This document shows positions 17,179 through 25,841 of a stretch of DNA of 64,000 nt, piece after piece (position 1 is the stretch's first letter; the number at the start of each line of letters is the position of its first letter). The stretch comes from Rhodospirillales bacterium 70-18. GTDB lineage: Bacteria; Pseudomonadota; Alphaproteobacteria; Acetobacterales; Acetobacteraceae. Below the pieces are notes generated by a model. The model saw only the letters and a list, made by a program, of their open reading frames with translations. It was not told the origin of the DNA and made no database searches. The stretch is from positions 67,581-131,580 of the forward strand of contig MKWE01000031.1 of NCBI GenBank assembly GCA_001899585.1, given 5' to 3'. The position numbers were made by a program, and so were the translations under genes.

Positions 17179-17188
17179 GGCATGTCCC

Positions 17189-20100
17189 CTATTTCACCGT
17201 TTCCGCTTCGCGGTGCGGCGCTTCTTTCCAGTCCACCTCGAGCATCTTGCGCACCACCACGAACTCGTCGCGGTTGGAGCCGACGGTGCCGTAGTAGTTG
17301 AAGCCGTACGAAAGCTGGGCGTAGCCGCCGATCATATGCGTCGGCTTCGGGCAGACCCGGGTGACGGAGTTGTGGATGCCGCCGCGCAAACCGGTGATCT
17401 CGCTGCCCGGCACGTTCACGATCTTCTCCTGCGCGTGGTACATCATGCACATCCCCGACGGGATGCGCTGGCTGACCACCGCGCGGGCCGTGAGCGAGCC
17501 GTTGGCGTTGAACACCTCGATCCAGTCGTTGTCGACCAGGCCGATGGATTTCGCGTCGATCTCGCTGATCCACACCACCGGACCGCCCCGGTTCAGCGTC
17601 AGCATCAGCAGATTGTCGCTGTAGGTACTGTGGATGCCCCATTTCTGGTGCGGCGTCAGGAAGTTCAGCGCCATGGACGGCCGCTCGTCGGCCAGCCCGC
17701 GCACGCCGGCCAGCGTGTGCGTGTCGATCGGCGGCCGATACACCGCCAGCGCCTCGCCGAATGCGCGCATCCAGGCATGGTCCTGGTAGAACTGCTGCCG
17801 CCCGGTCAGCGTTCGCCACGGGATCAGCTCATGCACGTTGGTATAGCCGGCGTTGTAGCTGACATGCTCGCTCTCCAGCCCGCTCCAGGTCGGCGAGGAG
17901 ATGATCTTGCGCGGCTGCGCCTGCAGGTCGCGGAAGCGGATCTTGTCGTCCTCGCGCGCACGGGCCAGGTGGGTGTGATCCCGCCCAGTCTGTTTGCCCA
18001 GCGCCGCCCAGGCCTTCACCGCCACCTCGCCATTGGTCTCCGGCGCCAGCGACAGGATCACTTCGGCCGCGTCGATATCGGTCTCGATGCGCGGCCGGCC
18101 CTCGGCATTGGTTCCGTTCAGCCCGCCCAGCAGCGCCACCTCGTGCTCGGTGTTCCAGCCGATCCCCTTGCCGCCGTTGCCGAGCTTGCCCAGCAGCGGC
18201 CCCAGCGAAGTGAAGCGCGCATAGGTGGCGGGATAGTCACGCTCCACCAACGTCACGTTCGCCATCGTCCGCCCGGGCACCGGTGCGCAGTCGCCCTGCT
18301 TCCAGTCGGCCACGTCGTAGGGCTGCGCCAGTTCGCCGGCGGTGTCGTGCATGATCGGCGTCAGCACCACATCGCGCTCGCGCCCCAGATGCCCCTCGGC
18401 GATGCGCGAGAAGGTGCGCGCGATGCCTTTGTAGATTTCCCAGTCCGAGCGCGACTCCCAGGCCGGGTCCACCGCCGCGGACAGCGGATGGATGAACGGA
18501 TGCATGTCCGAGGTGTTGAGGTCGTGCTTCTCGTACCAGGTCGCCGTCGGCAGTACGATGTCGGAGTAGACGCAGGTGGTGGACATGCGGAAATCCAGCG
18601 TCACCAGCAGGTCCAGCTTGCCGGTGGGCGCCTCGTCATGCCACGCCACCTCCGCCGGCTTGGTGCCGCCCTCGTGGCCCATATCCTTGCCCAGCACCCC
18701 GTGGTCGGTGCCCAGCAGGTATTTCAGGAAATACTCGTGCCCCTTGCCGCTGGCGCCCAGCAGGTTGCTGCGCCAGACGAACATGTTGCGCGGGAAGTTC
18801 TGCGCCGCGTCTGGGTCCTCGGCGGACAGCTTCAACCCGCCCGAGGCCAGTTGTGCCGCGACATACGCGGGCACCGCCTGCCCCGCCGCCTCGGCCTTCG
18901 CCGCGATGCCCAACGGATTGGCCTCAAGCTGCGGCGCGGAGGGCAGCCAGCCCATCCGCTCGGCCTTCACGTTGCAGTCGATCAGGCTGGCCGGCAGCGC
19001 CCCGGCATCGGCCAGCGGCGACAGCAGCGCCGAGGTGTCCATCTTCTCGTACCGCCACTGCGAGGAGTGCGCATAGAAGAAGCTGGTGGAATTCATCTGC
19101 CGCGGCGGCCGGTTCCAGTCCAGCGCGAAGGCCAGCGGCAGCCAGCCGGTCTGCGGCCGCAACTTCTCCTGCCCCACGTAATGCGACCAGCCGCCGCCGG
19201 ACTGCCCGATGCAGCCGCACATCATCAGCATGTTGATGATGCCGCGGTAGATCATGTCCATATGGTACCAATGGTTCACCCCGGCGCCGAGGATCACCAT
19301 CGATTTGCCGTGCGTCTTGTCGGCGTTCTCGGCGAACTGGCGGGCGACGGTGGCGATGTGGTGCCGGCTCACCCCGGTCACCGCCTCGGCCCAGGCCGGG
19401 GTGTAGGGGATGTCATCGTCCAGGCTCGCCGCCACGTTGCCGCCGCCGAAGCCGCGGTCGATGCCGTAATTGGCCACCATCAGGTCGAACACCGTGGCCA
19501 CCTGCACCGGCCCGTCCTTGGTCTGCACGGTGCGCACCGGCACGTTACGGTGCAGCATCGCCGCGTGGTCGGTGGCATGGAACGTCGCCGGCGCGCTGCC
19601 GCCGAAATACGGGAAGGCGACCGAGGCCATCGCCTCCTCCCGCCCGGCCAGCGTCAGCGCCAGGCGCACCTCATGGCCGTCCCGCGCGTCCTTCTCCTCG
19701 ATGTTCCACTTGCCGCTCTCGCCCCAGCGGAACCCGATCGAGCCGTTCGGCAGCGCCAGCGACAGGTCGGCTTCCTCGAAGGCCAGCGTCTTCCAGTCCG
19801 GGTTGTTCGCCTGCCCCATCGCGCCGTCAAGGTCGGCCGCACGCAGCAGCCGCCCGGGCACGAACGCCTCGCCGCGTCGGTCCAGCCGCACCAGCATCGG
19901 CATGTCGGTGGTCTTGCGGCAATATGCGTCGAAATATTCGCTGCGGCCCGCGAGGTGGAATTCCTTCAGGATCACATGGCCCATCGCCATCGCCAGCGCC
20001 GCGTCGGTGCCCTGCTTCGGGTGCAGCCACAGGTCGGCGAATTTCGCCGCCTCGCTGTAATCCGGGCAGATCACCACGGATTTCGTGCCCTTGTAGCGAA

Positions 20101-20908
20101 CCTCGGTATAGAAATGCGCATCCGGCGTGCGCGTCTGCGGCACGTTGCTGCCCCACAGCAGCAGAAAGGTGGAGTTATACCAGTCCGCGCTTTCCGGCAC
20201 GTCGGTCTGCTCGCCCCAGGTCTGCGGGCTGGCCGGCGGCAGGTCGCAATACCAGTCGTAGAAGCTCAGGTTCACGCCGCCGATCAGCGACAGGTAGCGG
20301 CTGCCGGCGGCGTAGGACACCATCGACATCGCCGGGATCGGTGAGAAACCGACGATGCGGTCCGGCCCATGGGTCTTGGCGGTATACACGTTGGCGGCGG
20401 CGATGATCTCCTCCACCTCCTCCCACTGCGCCCGCACGAACCCGCCCAGCCCGCGCACCTTCTTGTAGTGGCGCGCCTTCGCCGGGTCCTCCACGATGGC
20501 CGCCCACGCCTCCACCGGCGCCTTGGTCGCCCGCTCGGCGCGCCACAGCTCCACCAGGCGGCGGCGCACAAGCGGGTATTTCACCCGGTTGGCGCTGTAG
20601 AGGTACCAGGAATAGCTCGCCCCGCGCGCGCAGCCGCGCGGCTCGTGGTTCGGCAGGTCCGGGCGCGTGCGCGGATAATCGGTCTGCTGCGTCTCCCAGG
20701 TGACGATGCCGCCCTTCACGTGGATCTTCCAGCTGCACGAGCCGGTGCAGTTCACCCCATGCGTGGAGCGCACCACCTTGTCGTGCGCCCAGCGCGAGCG
20801 ATACGCCTCCTCCCAGGTCCGGTCCTCGTTGGTCACCACCCCGTGCGTGCCCGAGAAGCTGTCGATATTCTTGCGAAAGAACGCCAGACGATCGAGGAAA
20901 TGGCTCAT
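17189..20908 (-). CDS. narG: Respiratory nitrate reductase alpha subunit (Mo-bis-MGD)
   Basis: The 1239-residue catalytic subunit reduces nitrate to nitrite. The FS0 cluster ligands are H50, C54, C58 and C93 (HGVNCTGSC and GCARG), at the same numbering as in E. coli. The molybdenum-ligand aspartate is D222 in YDWYCDLPPASPQTWGEQTD. Length matches the membrane-bound NarG family (about 1245), and there is no Tat signal, so the enzyme faces the cytoplasm. It lies 13 bases after narK. The C-terminal MPT-binding blocks (TRVCPKPTH and GGYAQLSYGFNYYG) are intact. There is no sign of damage. Expression should follow the FNR-type box upstream of narK. Confidence 0.95.
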   Translation of the reverse strand: MSHFLDRLAFFRKNIDSFSGTHGVVTNEDRTWEEAYRSRWAHDKVVRSTHGVNCTGSCSWKIHVKGGIVTWETQQTDYPRTRPDLPNHEPRGCARGASYSWYLYSANRVKYPLVRRRLVELWRAERATKAPVEAWAAIVEDPAKARHYKKVRGLGGFVRAQWEEVEEIIAAANVYTAKTHGPDRIVGFSPIPAMSMVSYAAGSRYLSLIGGVNLSFYDWYCDLPPASPQTWGEQTDVPESADWYNSTFLLLWGSNVPQTRTPDAHFYTEVRYKGTKSVVICPDYSEAAKFADLWLHPKQGTDAALAMAMGHVILKEFHLAGRSEYFDAYCRKTTDMPMLVRLDRRGEAFVPGRLLRAADLDGAMGQANNPDWKTLAFEEADLSLALPNGSIGFRWGESGKWNIEEKDARDGHEVRLALTLAGREEAMASVAFPYFGGSAPATFHATDHAAMLHRNVPVRTVQTKDGPVQVATVFDLMVANYGIDRGFGGGNVAASLDDDIPYTPAWAEAVTGVSRHHIATVARQFAENADKTHGKSMVILGAGVNHWYHMDMIYRGIINMLMMCGCIGQSGGGWSHYVGQEKLRPQTGWLPLAFALDWNRPPRQMNSTSFFYAHSSQWRYEKMDTSALLSPLADAGALPASLIDCNVKAERMGWLPSAPQLEANPLGIAAKAEAAGQAVPAYVAAQLASGGLKLSAEDPDAAQNFPRNMFVWRSNLLGASGKGHEYFLKYLLGTDHGVLGKDMGHEGGTKPAEVAWHDEAPTGKLDLLVTLDFRMSTTCVYSDIVLPTATWYEKHDLNTSDMHPFIHPLSAAVDPAWESRSDWEIYKGIARTFSRIAEGHLGRERDVVLTPIMHDTAGELAQPYDVADWKQGDCAPVPGRTMANVTLVERDYPATYARFTSLGPLLGKLGNGGKGIGWNTEHEVALLGGLNGTNAEGRPRIETDIDAAEVILSLAPETNGEVAVKAWAALGKQTGRDHTHLARAREDDKIRFRDLQAQPRKIISSPTWSGLESEHVSYNAGYTNVHELIPWRTLTGRQQFYQDHAWMRAFGEALAVYRPPIDTHTLAGVRGLADERPSMALNFLTPHQKWGIHSTYSDNLLMLTLNRGGPVVWISEIDAKSIGLVDNDWIEVFNANGSLTARAVVSQRIPSGMCMMYHAQEKIVNVPGSEITGLRGGIHNSVTRVCPKPTHMIGGYAQLSYGFNYYGTVGSNRDEFVVVRKMLEVDWKEAPHREAETVK

Positions 20909-20921
20909 TTCGATACCCTCC

Positions 20922-23621
20922 TTAGGCCGCGGTGTCGGCGGCGAGCGCGGTGCCGGAGATGCGCACGCTGGCGCCCGGCCGCATGTAGACCCACCAGGTC
21001 AGCACCAGGCAGATCACGTAGAAAGCGATGAACCCCCACAGCGCCGCCGCTGGGCTGCCGGTGGCCGCCAGCGAGCTGCCGAAGCTCTTGGGGATGAAGA
21101 AGGCGCCGAACGCCGCCACCGCCGAGGTGAACCCCAGCACCGCCGCCCCCTCGGTCGCCGCGTCGCGCAGCGCCTGGGCCTGCGCCTGCGGGCCGCGCGC
21201 GGCCGCTTCGCGCAGCTTCAGCGTGCGGAAGATCGACGGCATCATCTGGAAGGTGGAGGCGTTGCCCACCCCGCTGGCGCCGAACAGCAGCAGGAACATC
21301 GCCAGGAACCCCCAGAACGCGCCGGCCTGCTCGCGGATGCCCAGGAAGAACAGCACGCCCCCCACGGCCGCGATCATCACCGCGAACACGTACAGCGTCA
21401 CCCGCGCCCCGCCCCACCGGTCGGCCGCCCAGCCGGACAGCGAGCGCGTCAGCGCCCCCACCAGCGGCCCCAGGAAGGCGTAGGCCACCGGGTTCACGCC
21501 CGGGAACATCACCTTGGTCAGCAGCGGGAAGCCGGCCGAATAGCCGATGAACGAGCCGAACACGCCGGTGTAGAGCCAGCACATGATCCAGGTGTGCCGG
21601 TTGCGGAAAATCACCGCCTGCGCCGCGAACGAGGCCCTGGCGGTGGCGATGTCGTTCATCCCGAACCAGGCCGCCAGCGCGGTCGCCGCGATCAGCGGCA
21701 CCCACACGAAGCCGGCATTCTGAAGCCATATCAGCTTGCCGGCGCCGATCGTCTGCGGCGGCCCGCCGAACGCCCCGAACACCGCCGAGGTGATCACCAG
21801 CGGCACCAGGAACTGCACCACCGACACGCCCAGGTTGCCCAGCCCCGCGTTCAGCGCGAGCGCCTGCCCCTTCTGGTCCTTGGGGAAGAAGAAGCTGATA
21901 TTGGCCATCGAGGAGGCGAAATTGCCGCCGCCCAGCCCGCACAGCAGCGCCAGGATCAGGAACACGGTGTAGGGCGTCCCCGGCTCCTGCACCGCCATGC
22001 CGATGCCGATCGCCGGGATCAGCAGCGAGGCAGTGGAGAACGCCGTCCAGGTCCGTCCGCCGAAGATCGGCACCATGAAGGAGTAGAACGCTCGCAGCAC
22101 CGCGCCCGACAGCCCCGGCAGCGCCGCCAGCCAGAACAGCTGGTTGGCATCGAACGGGAAGCCGATCGCCGGCAGGTTGATCACCACCACCGACCACACC
22201 ATCCACACCACGAACGCCAGCAGCAGCGCCGGGATGGAGATCCACAGGTTGCGGTTGGCGATCCGCCGCCCCTTGGCGGCCCAGAAGCTGGCGTCCTCGG
22301 GGTTCCAGTCCGCCAGCACCGCCCCCTCGGGCTGCAATTCGGCCAGGTAACGCCGGTCCGGGGCCACCACCGCCTTGCGTTCCATCGTCGTGATGGCGGA
22401 GTGCATCCACAGCAGGCTCACGCCGGCGATCAGGAACAGCAGCATGAAGCAGCTCGTCCACAGCCCGGTCAGGTCGTTCAGCATGCCGAAGGCGATCGGC
22501 AGCACGAAGCCGCCCAGCCCGCCGATCATGCCGACCACGCCGCCCACCGGCCCGACATGCCCGGGATAGTACATCGGGATATGCCGATAGACCGCCGCCT
22601 TGCCCACCGCCATGGCGAAGCCCAACGTGAAGGTGACCAGCGTGAACGGCACCACCCCCATGCCCAGGCTGAACGCCAGGTCGCCGTGGGTGCCGTGCAC
22701 CAGGTAATCAGTCGGCGGATACGAGAGCAGGAAGGTGGTCACCACCGCCAGCCCCAGCGACCAATACATCACCCGCCGCGCGCCCACCCGGTCGGACAGC
22801 ACGCCGCCATAGATGCGGAACAGGCTGCCGGGGATGGAGTAGGCGGCGCCAAGCATACCAGCCACCTCCACGTTCACGTGGTAGGCGCCGATGTAGAAGC
22901 GCGGCAGCCACAGCGCCAACGCCACGAAGCCGCCGAACACGAAGAAATAATACAGCGAGAACCGCCACACCCGGATATCGGCCAGCGGCGCCAGCTGCTC
23001 GCGCAGCGGCATCGGCTTGCCGTGCTCCGCACGGCGCGCCCGCAGCACCGGGTCGTCGGTGGTGGTGAACCAGAACACCGCCGCCATCACCACCAGCGCC
23101 GCCGCCCAGACCTGGGCCACCACCGGCCAGCCGAACGCCACCATCACGAAGGGCGCGAGGAACTTGGTCACCGCGGCGCCCACATTGCCGACGCCGAAGA
23201 TGCCGAGCGCCGTGCCCTGCCGCTCCTGCGGATACCAGCGCGAAACATAGGCGATGCCAACCGCGAAGCTGCCGCCGGCCAGCCCCACGCCCAGGGCGGC
23301 CACCAGCATCATCGGATAGGTGGTGGCATAGGACAGCAGGAAGGTCGAAACCGCGGCGGCCAGCATCACCAGCGCAAACACCGCCCGCCCGCCGTAACGG
23401 TCGGTCCAGATGCCCAGCCCCAGCCGCACCAGCGAGCCGGTCAGGATCGGCGTGCCCACCAGCAGCCCGAACTCGGTCTCGTCCAGCCCGAGCTGCTGCT
23501 TGATGCCGATGCCGATGATCGAGAATATCGTCCAGACGGCAAAGCATACGGTAAAGGCCACCGTGCTGGCCGAAAGCGCCCGCGTCGCCTCGGCGCTGCT
23601 TGCTGGTGCAGGAACAGCCAT
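20922..23621 (-). CDS. narK: Fused NarK1-NarK2 nitrate/nitrite transporter
   Basis: The 899-residue protein consists of two complete 12-helix MFS modules in one chain (about residues 20-430 and 450-890). The N-terminal half is typical NarK1-like (FAVWTIFSIIGIGIKQQLG, then GTPILTGSLVRL). The second half is NarK2-like (NLWISIPALLLAFVVWMVWSVVVINLP). The family blocks GLAGGSFAVGIAYVSRWYP and GLGGGNFASSMANISFFFP, which face the substrate path, occur once in each half. Such fusions are known in denitrifiers such as Paracoccus, where one half takes up nitrate with protons and the other exchanges nitrate for nitrite. It is the first gene of the nar operon and supplies NarG on the cytoplasmic side. 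Confidence 0.93.
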   Translation of the reverse strand: MAVPAPASSAEATRALSASTVAFTVCFAVWTIFSIIGIGIKQQLGLDETEFGLLVGTPILTGSLVRLGLGIWTDRYGGRAVFALVMLAAAVSTFLLSYATTYPMMLVAALGVGLAGGSFAVGIAYVSRWYPQERQGTALGIFGVGNVGAAVTKFLAPFVMVAFGWPVVAQVWAAALVVMAAVFWFTTTDDPVLRARRAEHGKPMPLREQLAPLADIRVWRFSLYYFFVFGGFVALALWLPRFYIGAYHVNVEVAGMLGAAYSIPGSLFRIYGGVLSDRVGARRVMYWSLGLAVVTTFLLSYPPTDYLVHGTHGDLAFSLGMGVVPFTLVTFTLGFAMAVGKAAVYRHIPMYYPGHVGPVGGVVGMIGGLGGFVLPIAFGMLNDLTGLWTSCFMLLFLIAGVSLLWMHSAITTMERKAVVAPDRRYLAELQPEGAVLADWNPEDASFWAAKGRRIANRNLWISIPALLLAFVVWMVWSVVVINLPAIGFPFDANQLFWLAALPGLSGAVLRAFYSFMVPIFGGRTWTAFSTASLLIPAIGIGMAVQEPGTPYTVFLILALLCGLGGGNFASSMANISFFFPKDQKGQALALNAGLGNLGVSVVQFLVPLVITSAVFGAFGGPPQTIGAGKLIWLQNAGFVWVPLIAATALAAWFGMNDIATARASFAAQAVIFRNRHTWIMCWLYTGVFGSFIGYSAGFPLLTKVMFPGVNPVAYAFLGPLVGALTRSLSGWAADRWGGARVTLYVFAVMIAAVGGVLFFLGIREQAGAFWGFLAMFLLLFGASGVGNASTFQMMPSIFRTLKLREAAARGPQAQAQALRDAATEGAAVLGFTSAVAAFGAFFIPKSFGSSLAATGSPAAALWGFIAFYVICLVLTWWVYMRPGASVRISGTALAADTAA

Positions 23622-23691
23622 CGCGTCTTCCCTCCGTCACACCGCGTCAGCAGCGGCGTGAGAATGCGCGCATCCTGCACCGATCGGCGCG

Positions 23692-23705
23692 TTGACGTGA
23701 ATCAA
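23692..23705. promoter_or_regulatory. FNR/NarR-type box upstream of narK
   Basis: TTGACGTGAATCAA matches the FNR-family consensus TTGAT-N4-ATCAA in nine of ten defined positions (C for T in the fifth). Its centre is about 77 bases upstream of the narK start on the minus strand, a distance that allows a class II position near -41 of a promoter. It is the clearest candidate for anaerobic or nitrate-dependent activation of narKGHJI. Confidence 0.7.
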
Positions 23706-23726
23706 CCCCGTCCGGATCGGCCAAAT

Positions 23727-23740
23727 TTGGCAATTGCCAA
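23727..23740. promoter_or_regulatory. Perfect TTGGC-N4-GCCAA palindrome in the narK/regulator gap
   Basis: TTGGCAATTGCCAA is a perfect 14-bp palindrome with the same 5-4-5 geometry as an FNR box but with GC in place of AT at the inner positions of each half-site. It lies about 66 bases upstream of the divergent Crp/Fnr-type gene. It may be that protein's own (altered) binding site. The palindrome is seen; the use is inferred. Confidence 0.5.
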
Positions 23741-23805
23741 TTTATTGCGCCCATGAGAGCAATCACGCGCTATGATTGCCACACCGGGAACGACGAGGAA
23801 GCAGC

Positions 23806-24513
23806 GTGAACAGCGGATTGGCCACTTTGCGCGCGGTTCCGATGTTCGAACGGCTCGACGCCACACTGCTCACCCGCCTGGACGCGATCACCGCCGTCAC
23901 GCACCTGCCGCCCGGCCACCTCCTGTGCCGCCAGGGCGAACAGGCGGCGCACCTGCACATCCTGCTCGACGGTCAGGTGGCGCTGTCCGGCATCGCGCCA
24001 GACGGCGCCGAGACGGTGCTGGAGGTGGCGCAGCCGGTGTCGCATTTCGTGCTGGCCGCGGTGCTGACCGACATGCCCTACCTGATGTCGGCCCGCACCG
24101 TCACCCGGTCGCGCGTGCTGATGCTCCCCGCCCCCGGCCTGCGCGCCCTCACCCGCACCGAGCCGGCGCTGGCGCTGGCGCTGCTGGGGGCCATGGCACG
24201 CGACTACCGCGCCATGGTGCGCCAGGTGCGCGACCTGCGGCTGCGCACCGCCGCCCAGCGCCTGGGCTGCTACCTGCTGGCCCTGGTGGCCGAAGCCCCG
24301 GGCAATACCGCCCGCCTGCGCCTGCCGTTCGACAAGGCGTTGCTCGCCTCCCGCCTCGGCTGCCGCCAGGACAGCCTGTCCCGCGCCTTCGCCACCTTGC
24401 GCGAGTACGGGGTGGAAACCCACGGCGCCGCCGTGGCGCTGCACAACATCGCCGCCCTGCAAGCCTTCGCCCTGCCCGACGAACTGGCCGACCTGCCGAC
24501 CGACCCGGGCTGA
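23806..24513 (+). CDS. Crp/Fnr-family regulator (NarR-like)
   Basis: The 235-residue regulator has an N-terminal cyclic-nucleotide-binding-like domain (about residues 12-120), a long dimer helix (about 125-155) and a C-terminal winged HTH (about 172-222). It lacks the N-terminal cysteines of FNR, so it does not bind a [4Fe-4S] cluster that way; it resembles the NarR/Dnr group that respond to nitrate, nitrite or NO. In the recognition helix CRQDSLSRAF, D189 replaces the glutamate that in FNR reads TTGAT (E209), while S192 and R193 are kept. The GTG at 23806 is chosen because GAGGAAG precedes it. It is divergent from narK and is the likely activator of nar. Its 3' end is eight bases from a convergent gene. 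Confidence 0.84.
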   Translation: MNSGLATLRAVPMFERLDATLLTRLDAITAVTHLPPGHLLCRQGEQAAHLHILLDGQVALSGIAPDGAETVLEVAQPVSHFVLAAVLTDMPYLMSARTVTRSRVLMLPAPGLRALTRTEPALALALLGAMARDYRAMVRQVRDLRLRTAAQRLGCYLLALVAEAPGNTARLRLPFDKALLASRLGCRQDSLSRAFATLREYGVETHGAAVALHNIAALQAFALPDELADLPTDPG

Positions 24514-24521
24514 CGCAGCCC

Positions 24522-25841
24522 CTACAGCGCCGCCGCCACCCGTGCCGCCACCCCGGCCCAGTCGCCCGGCGCCGCCTGGCGGAACTGCCGCAGCGTCGGG
24601 TACCACGGGCTGTCGTCGCGGTGCAGCAGCCAGCGCCAGCAGGTGTCGAAGCGGTTGAGCAGCCAGACCGGCCGGCCCAGCGCCCCGGCGAGGTGCACCA
24701 CGGCGGTATCCACCCCGATCACCAGGTCCAGCGCCGCCACCAGCGCCGCGGTGTCGGCGAAATCATGCAGCTCGTCGGTCCAGTCGTGCAGCACCAGCCC
24801 CGGCGGCGGCGCCTGGCCGGATGCCGGGCCGACCTGCAGCGACACGAAGCGCACCCCCTCCACGCCGGCCAGCGGCGCCAGGGCGGACAGCGGCATCGAG
24901 CGGCGGCGGTCCATCAGCTGTGCATCCGGCTCATCCGGGTGCAGTCCGCCGGCCCAGACCAGCCCGACGCGGCGCCCCGGCAACCCGGCCAGCCGCCCCC
25001 GCCAGGCCGCCACGCGGGCCGGGTCGGCGGCCAGATAGGGCACCTGCGCCGGAATGCTGTCCGGCGTGGTACCGAAGGCCAGCGGCAGGCTCAGCAGCGG
25101 GCAGGACAGGTCAGCCGGCGGCGGCTCGGCCCGCATGTCGTGCACCTCCGCCACCCCCGGCATGCCCGCCAGCAGCCGGGTCAGCGCCGGCGGCACGCGC
25201 AGCAGCACCGTGGCCCCGCGCGCGGCGGCCAGCGGCGCGTAGCGGACGAATTGCAGCGTGTCGCCATAGCCCTGCTCGGCCCAGAGCAGCAGCCGCCGGC
25301 CCGCCAGCGGCTCGGCGCCGGTCCAGCGCGGCGGGGCGATCGCGGCGGCCGCCTCGCGATAGCCGGGCAGCCGCCATCGTGCCTCGAAATCGGCCCAGCC
25401 ACCGGCGAAATCGCCCAGCAGCAGCCGCGCGGTGGCGCGGTCGGCGCGCACCCGCTCGGCATCCAGCGACCCCGGCGCCAGCGCCAACGCCGTGTCGAAC
25501 GCCGCCAGCGCCTGCTCCGGCCGGCCGCGCCGCAGCAGTAGCGCCGCCAGATTGCCGCGCGCCACCACCGAGCGCGGCGCCTGGCGCAGCACGGCGCGAA
25601 AGCTGGCCTCGGCCTCGGCGATGCGGTCCTGCGCCACCAGCGCCACCCCCTCGTCGATCAGCCGCCCCACCAGGGCGGCGCGCGAGCCCAGCAGCGCCAG
25701 CGCTCGCCGCAACCCGGCATCGCCCGGCCGCAGCCGCAGCGCGGCGCGCAGCGCCGTGGCGGCCGCCTCCCAGGCCCCCTCCTCCTGCAATTCGTGGGCC
25801 TGCCGGTGCAATTCCTGCCAGTCCGGCGCCGTTTCAGCCAC
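24522..25841 (-). CDS. TPR / GT9-like glycosyltransferase, paralogue A
   Basis: The 439-residue protein has an N-terminal block of about four to five tetratricopeptide-like repeats (residues about 8-165) and a C-terminal glycosyltransferase-B-type domain (about 165-430). The latter has the array signatures WAEQGYGDTLQFVRYAPL, LVIGVDTAVVHLAGALGRPVW and WRWLLHRDDSPWYPTLRQFRQ. These resemble ADP-heptose transferase (GT9)/O-GlcNAc transferase-like TPR enzymes. The GTG start at 25841 overlaps the stop of paralogue B by eight bases. The nucleotide-sugar loop (VGLVWAGGLHPDEP) differs from that in the longer paralogues. It is the last gene of the five-gene array. Donor and acceptor are unknown. Confidence 0.72.
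   Translation of the reverse strand: MAETAPDWQELHRQAHELQEEGAWEAAATALRAALRLRPGDAGLRRALALLGSRAALVGRLIDEGVALVAQDRIAEAEASFRAVLRQAPRSVVARGNLAALLLRRGRPEQALAAFDTALALAPGSLDAERVRADRATARLLLGDFAGGWADFEARWRLPGYREAAAAIAPPRWTGAEPLAGRRLLLWAEQGYGDTLQFVRYAPLAAARGATVLLRVPPALTRLLAGMPGVAEVHDMRAEPPPADLSCPLLSLPLAFGTTPDSIPAQVPYLAADPARVAAWRGRLAGLPGRRVGLVWAGGLHPDEPDAQLMDRRRSMPLSALAPLAGVEGVRFVSLQVGPASGQAPPPGLVLHDWTDELHDFADTAALVAALDLVIGVDTAVVHLAGALGRPVWLLNRFDTCWRWLLHRDDSPWYPTLRQFRQAAPGDWAGVAARVAAAL

Noticed and set aside
17030..20344. 1104-codon plus-strand ORF
   Set aside because: Antisense to narG; arises from codon bias, without recognisable protein features.
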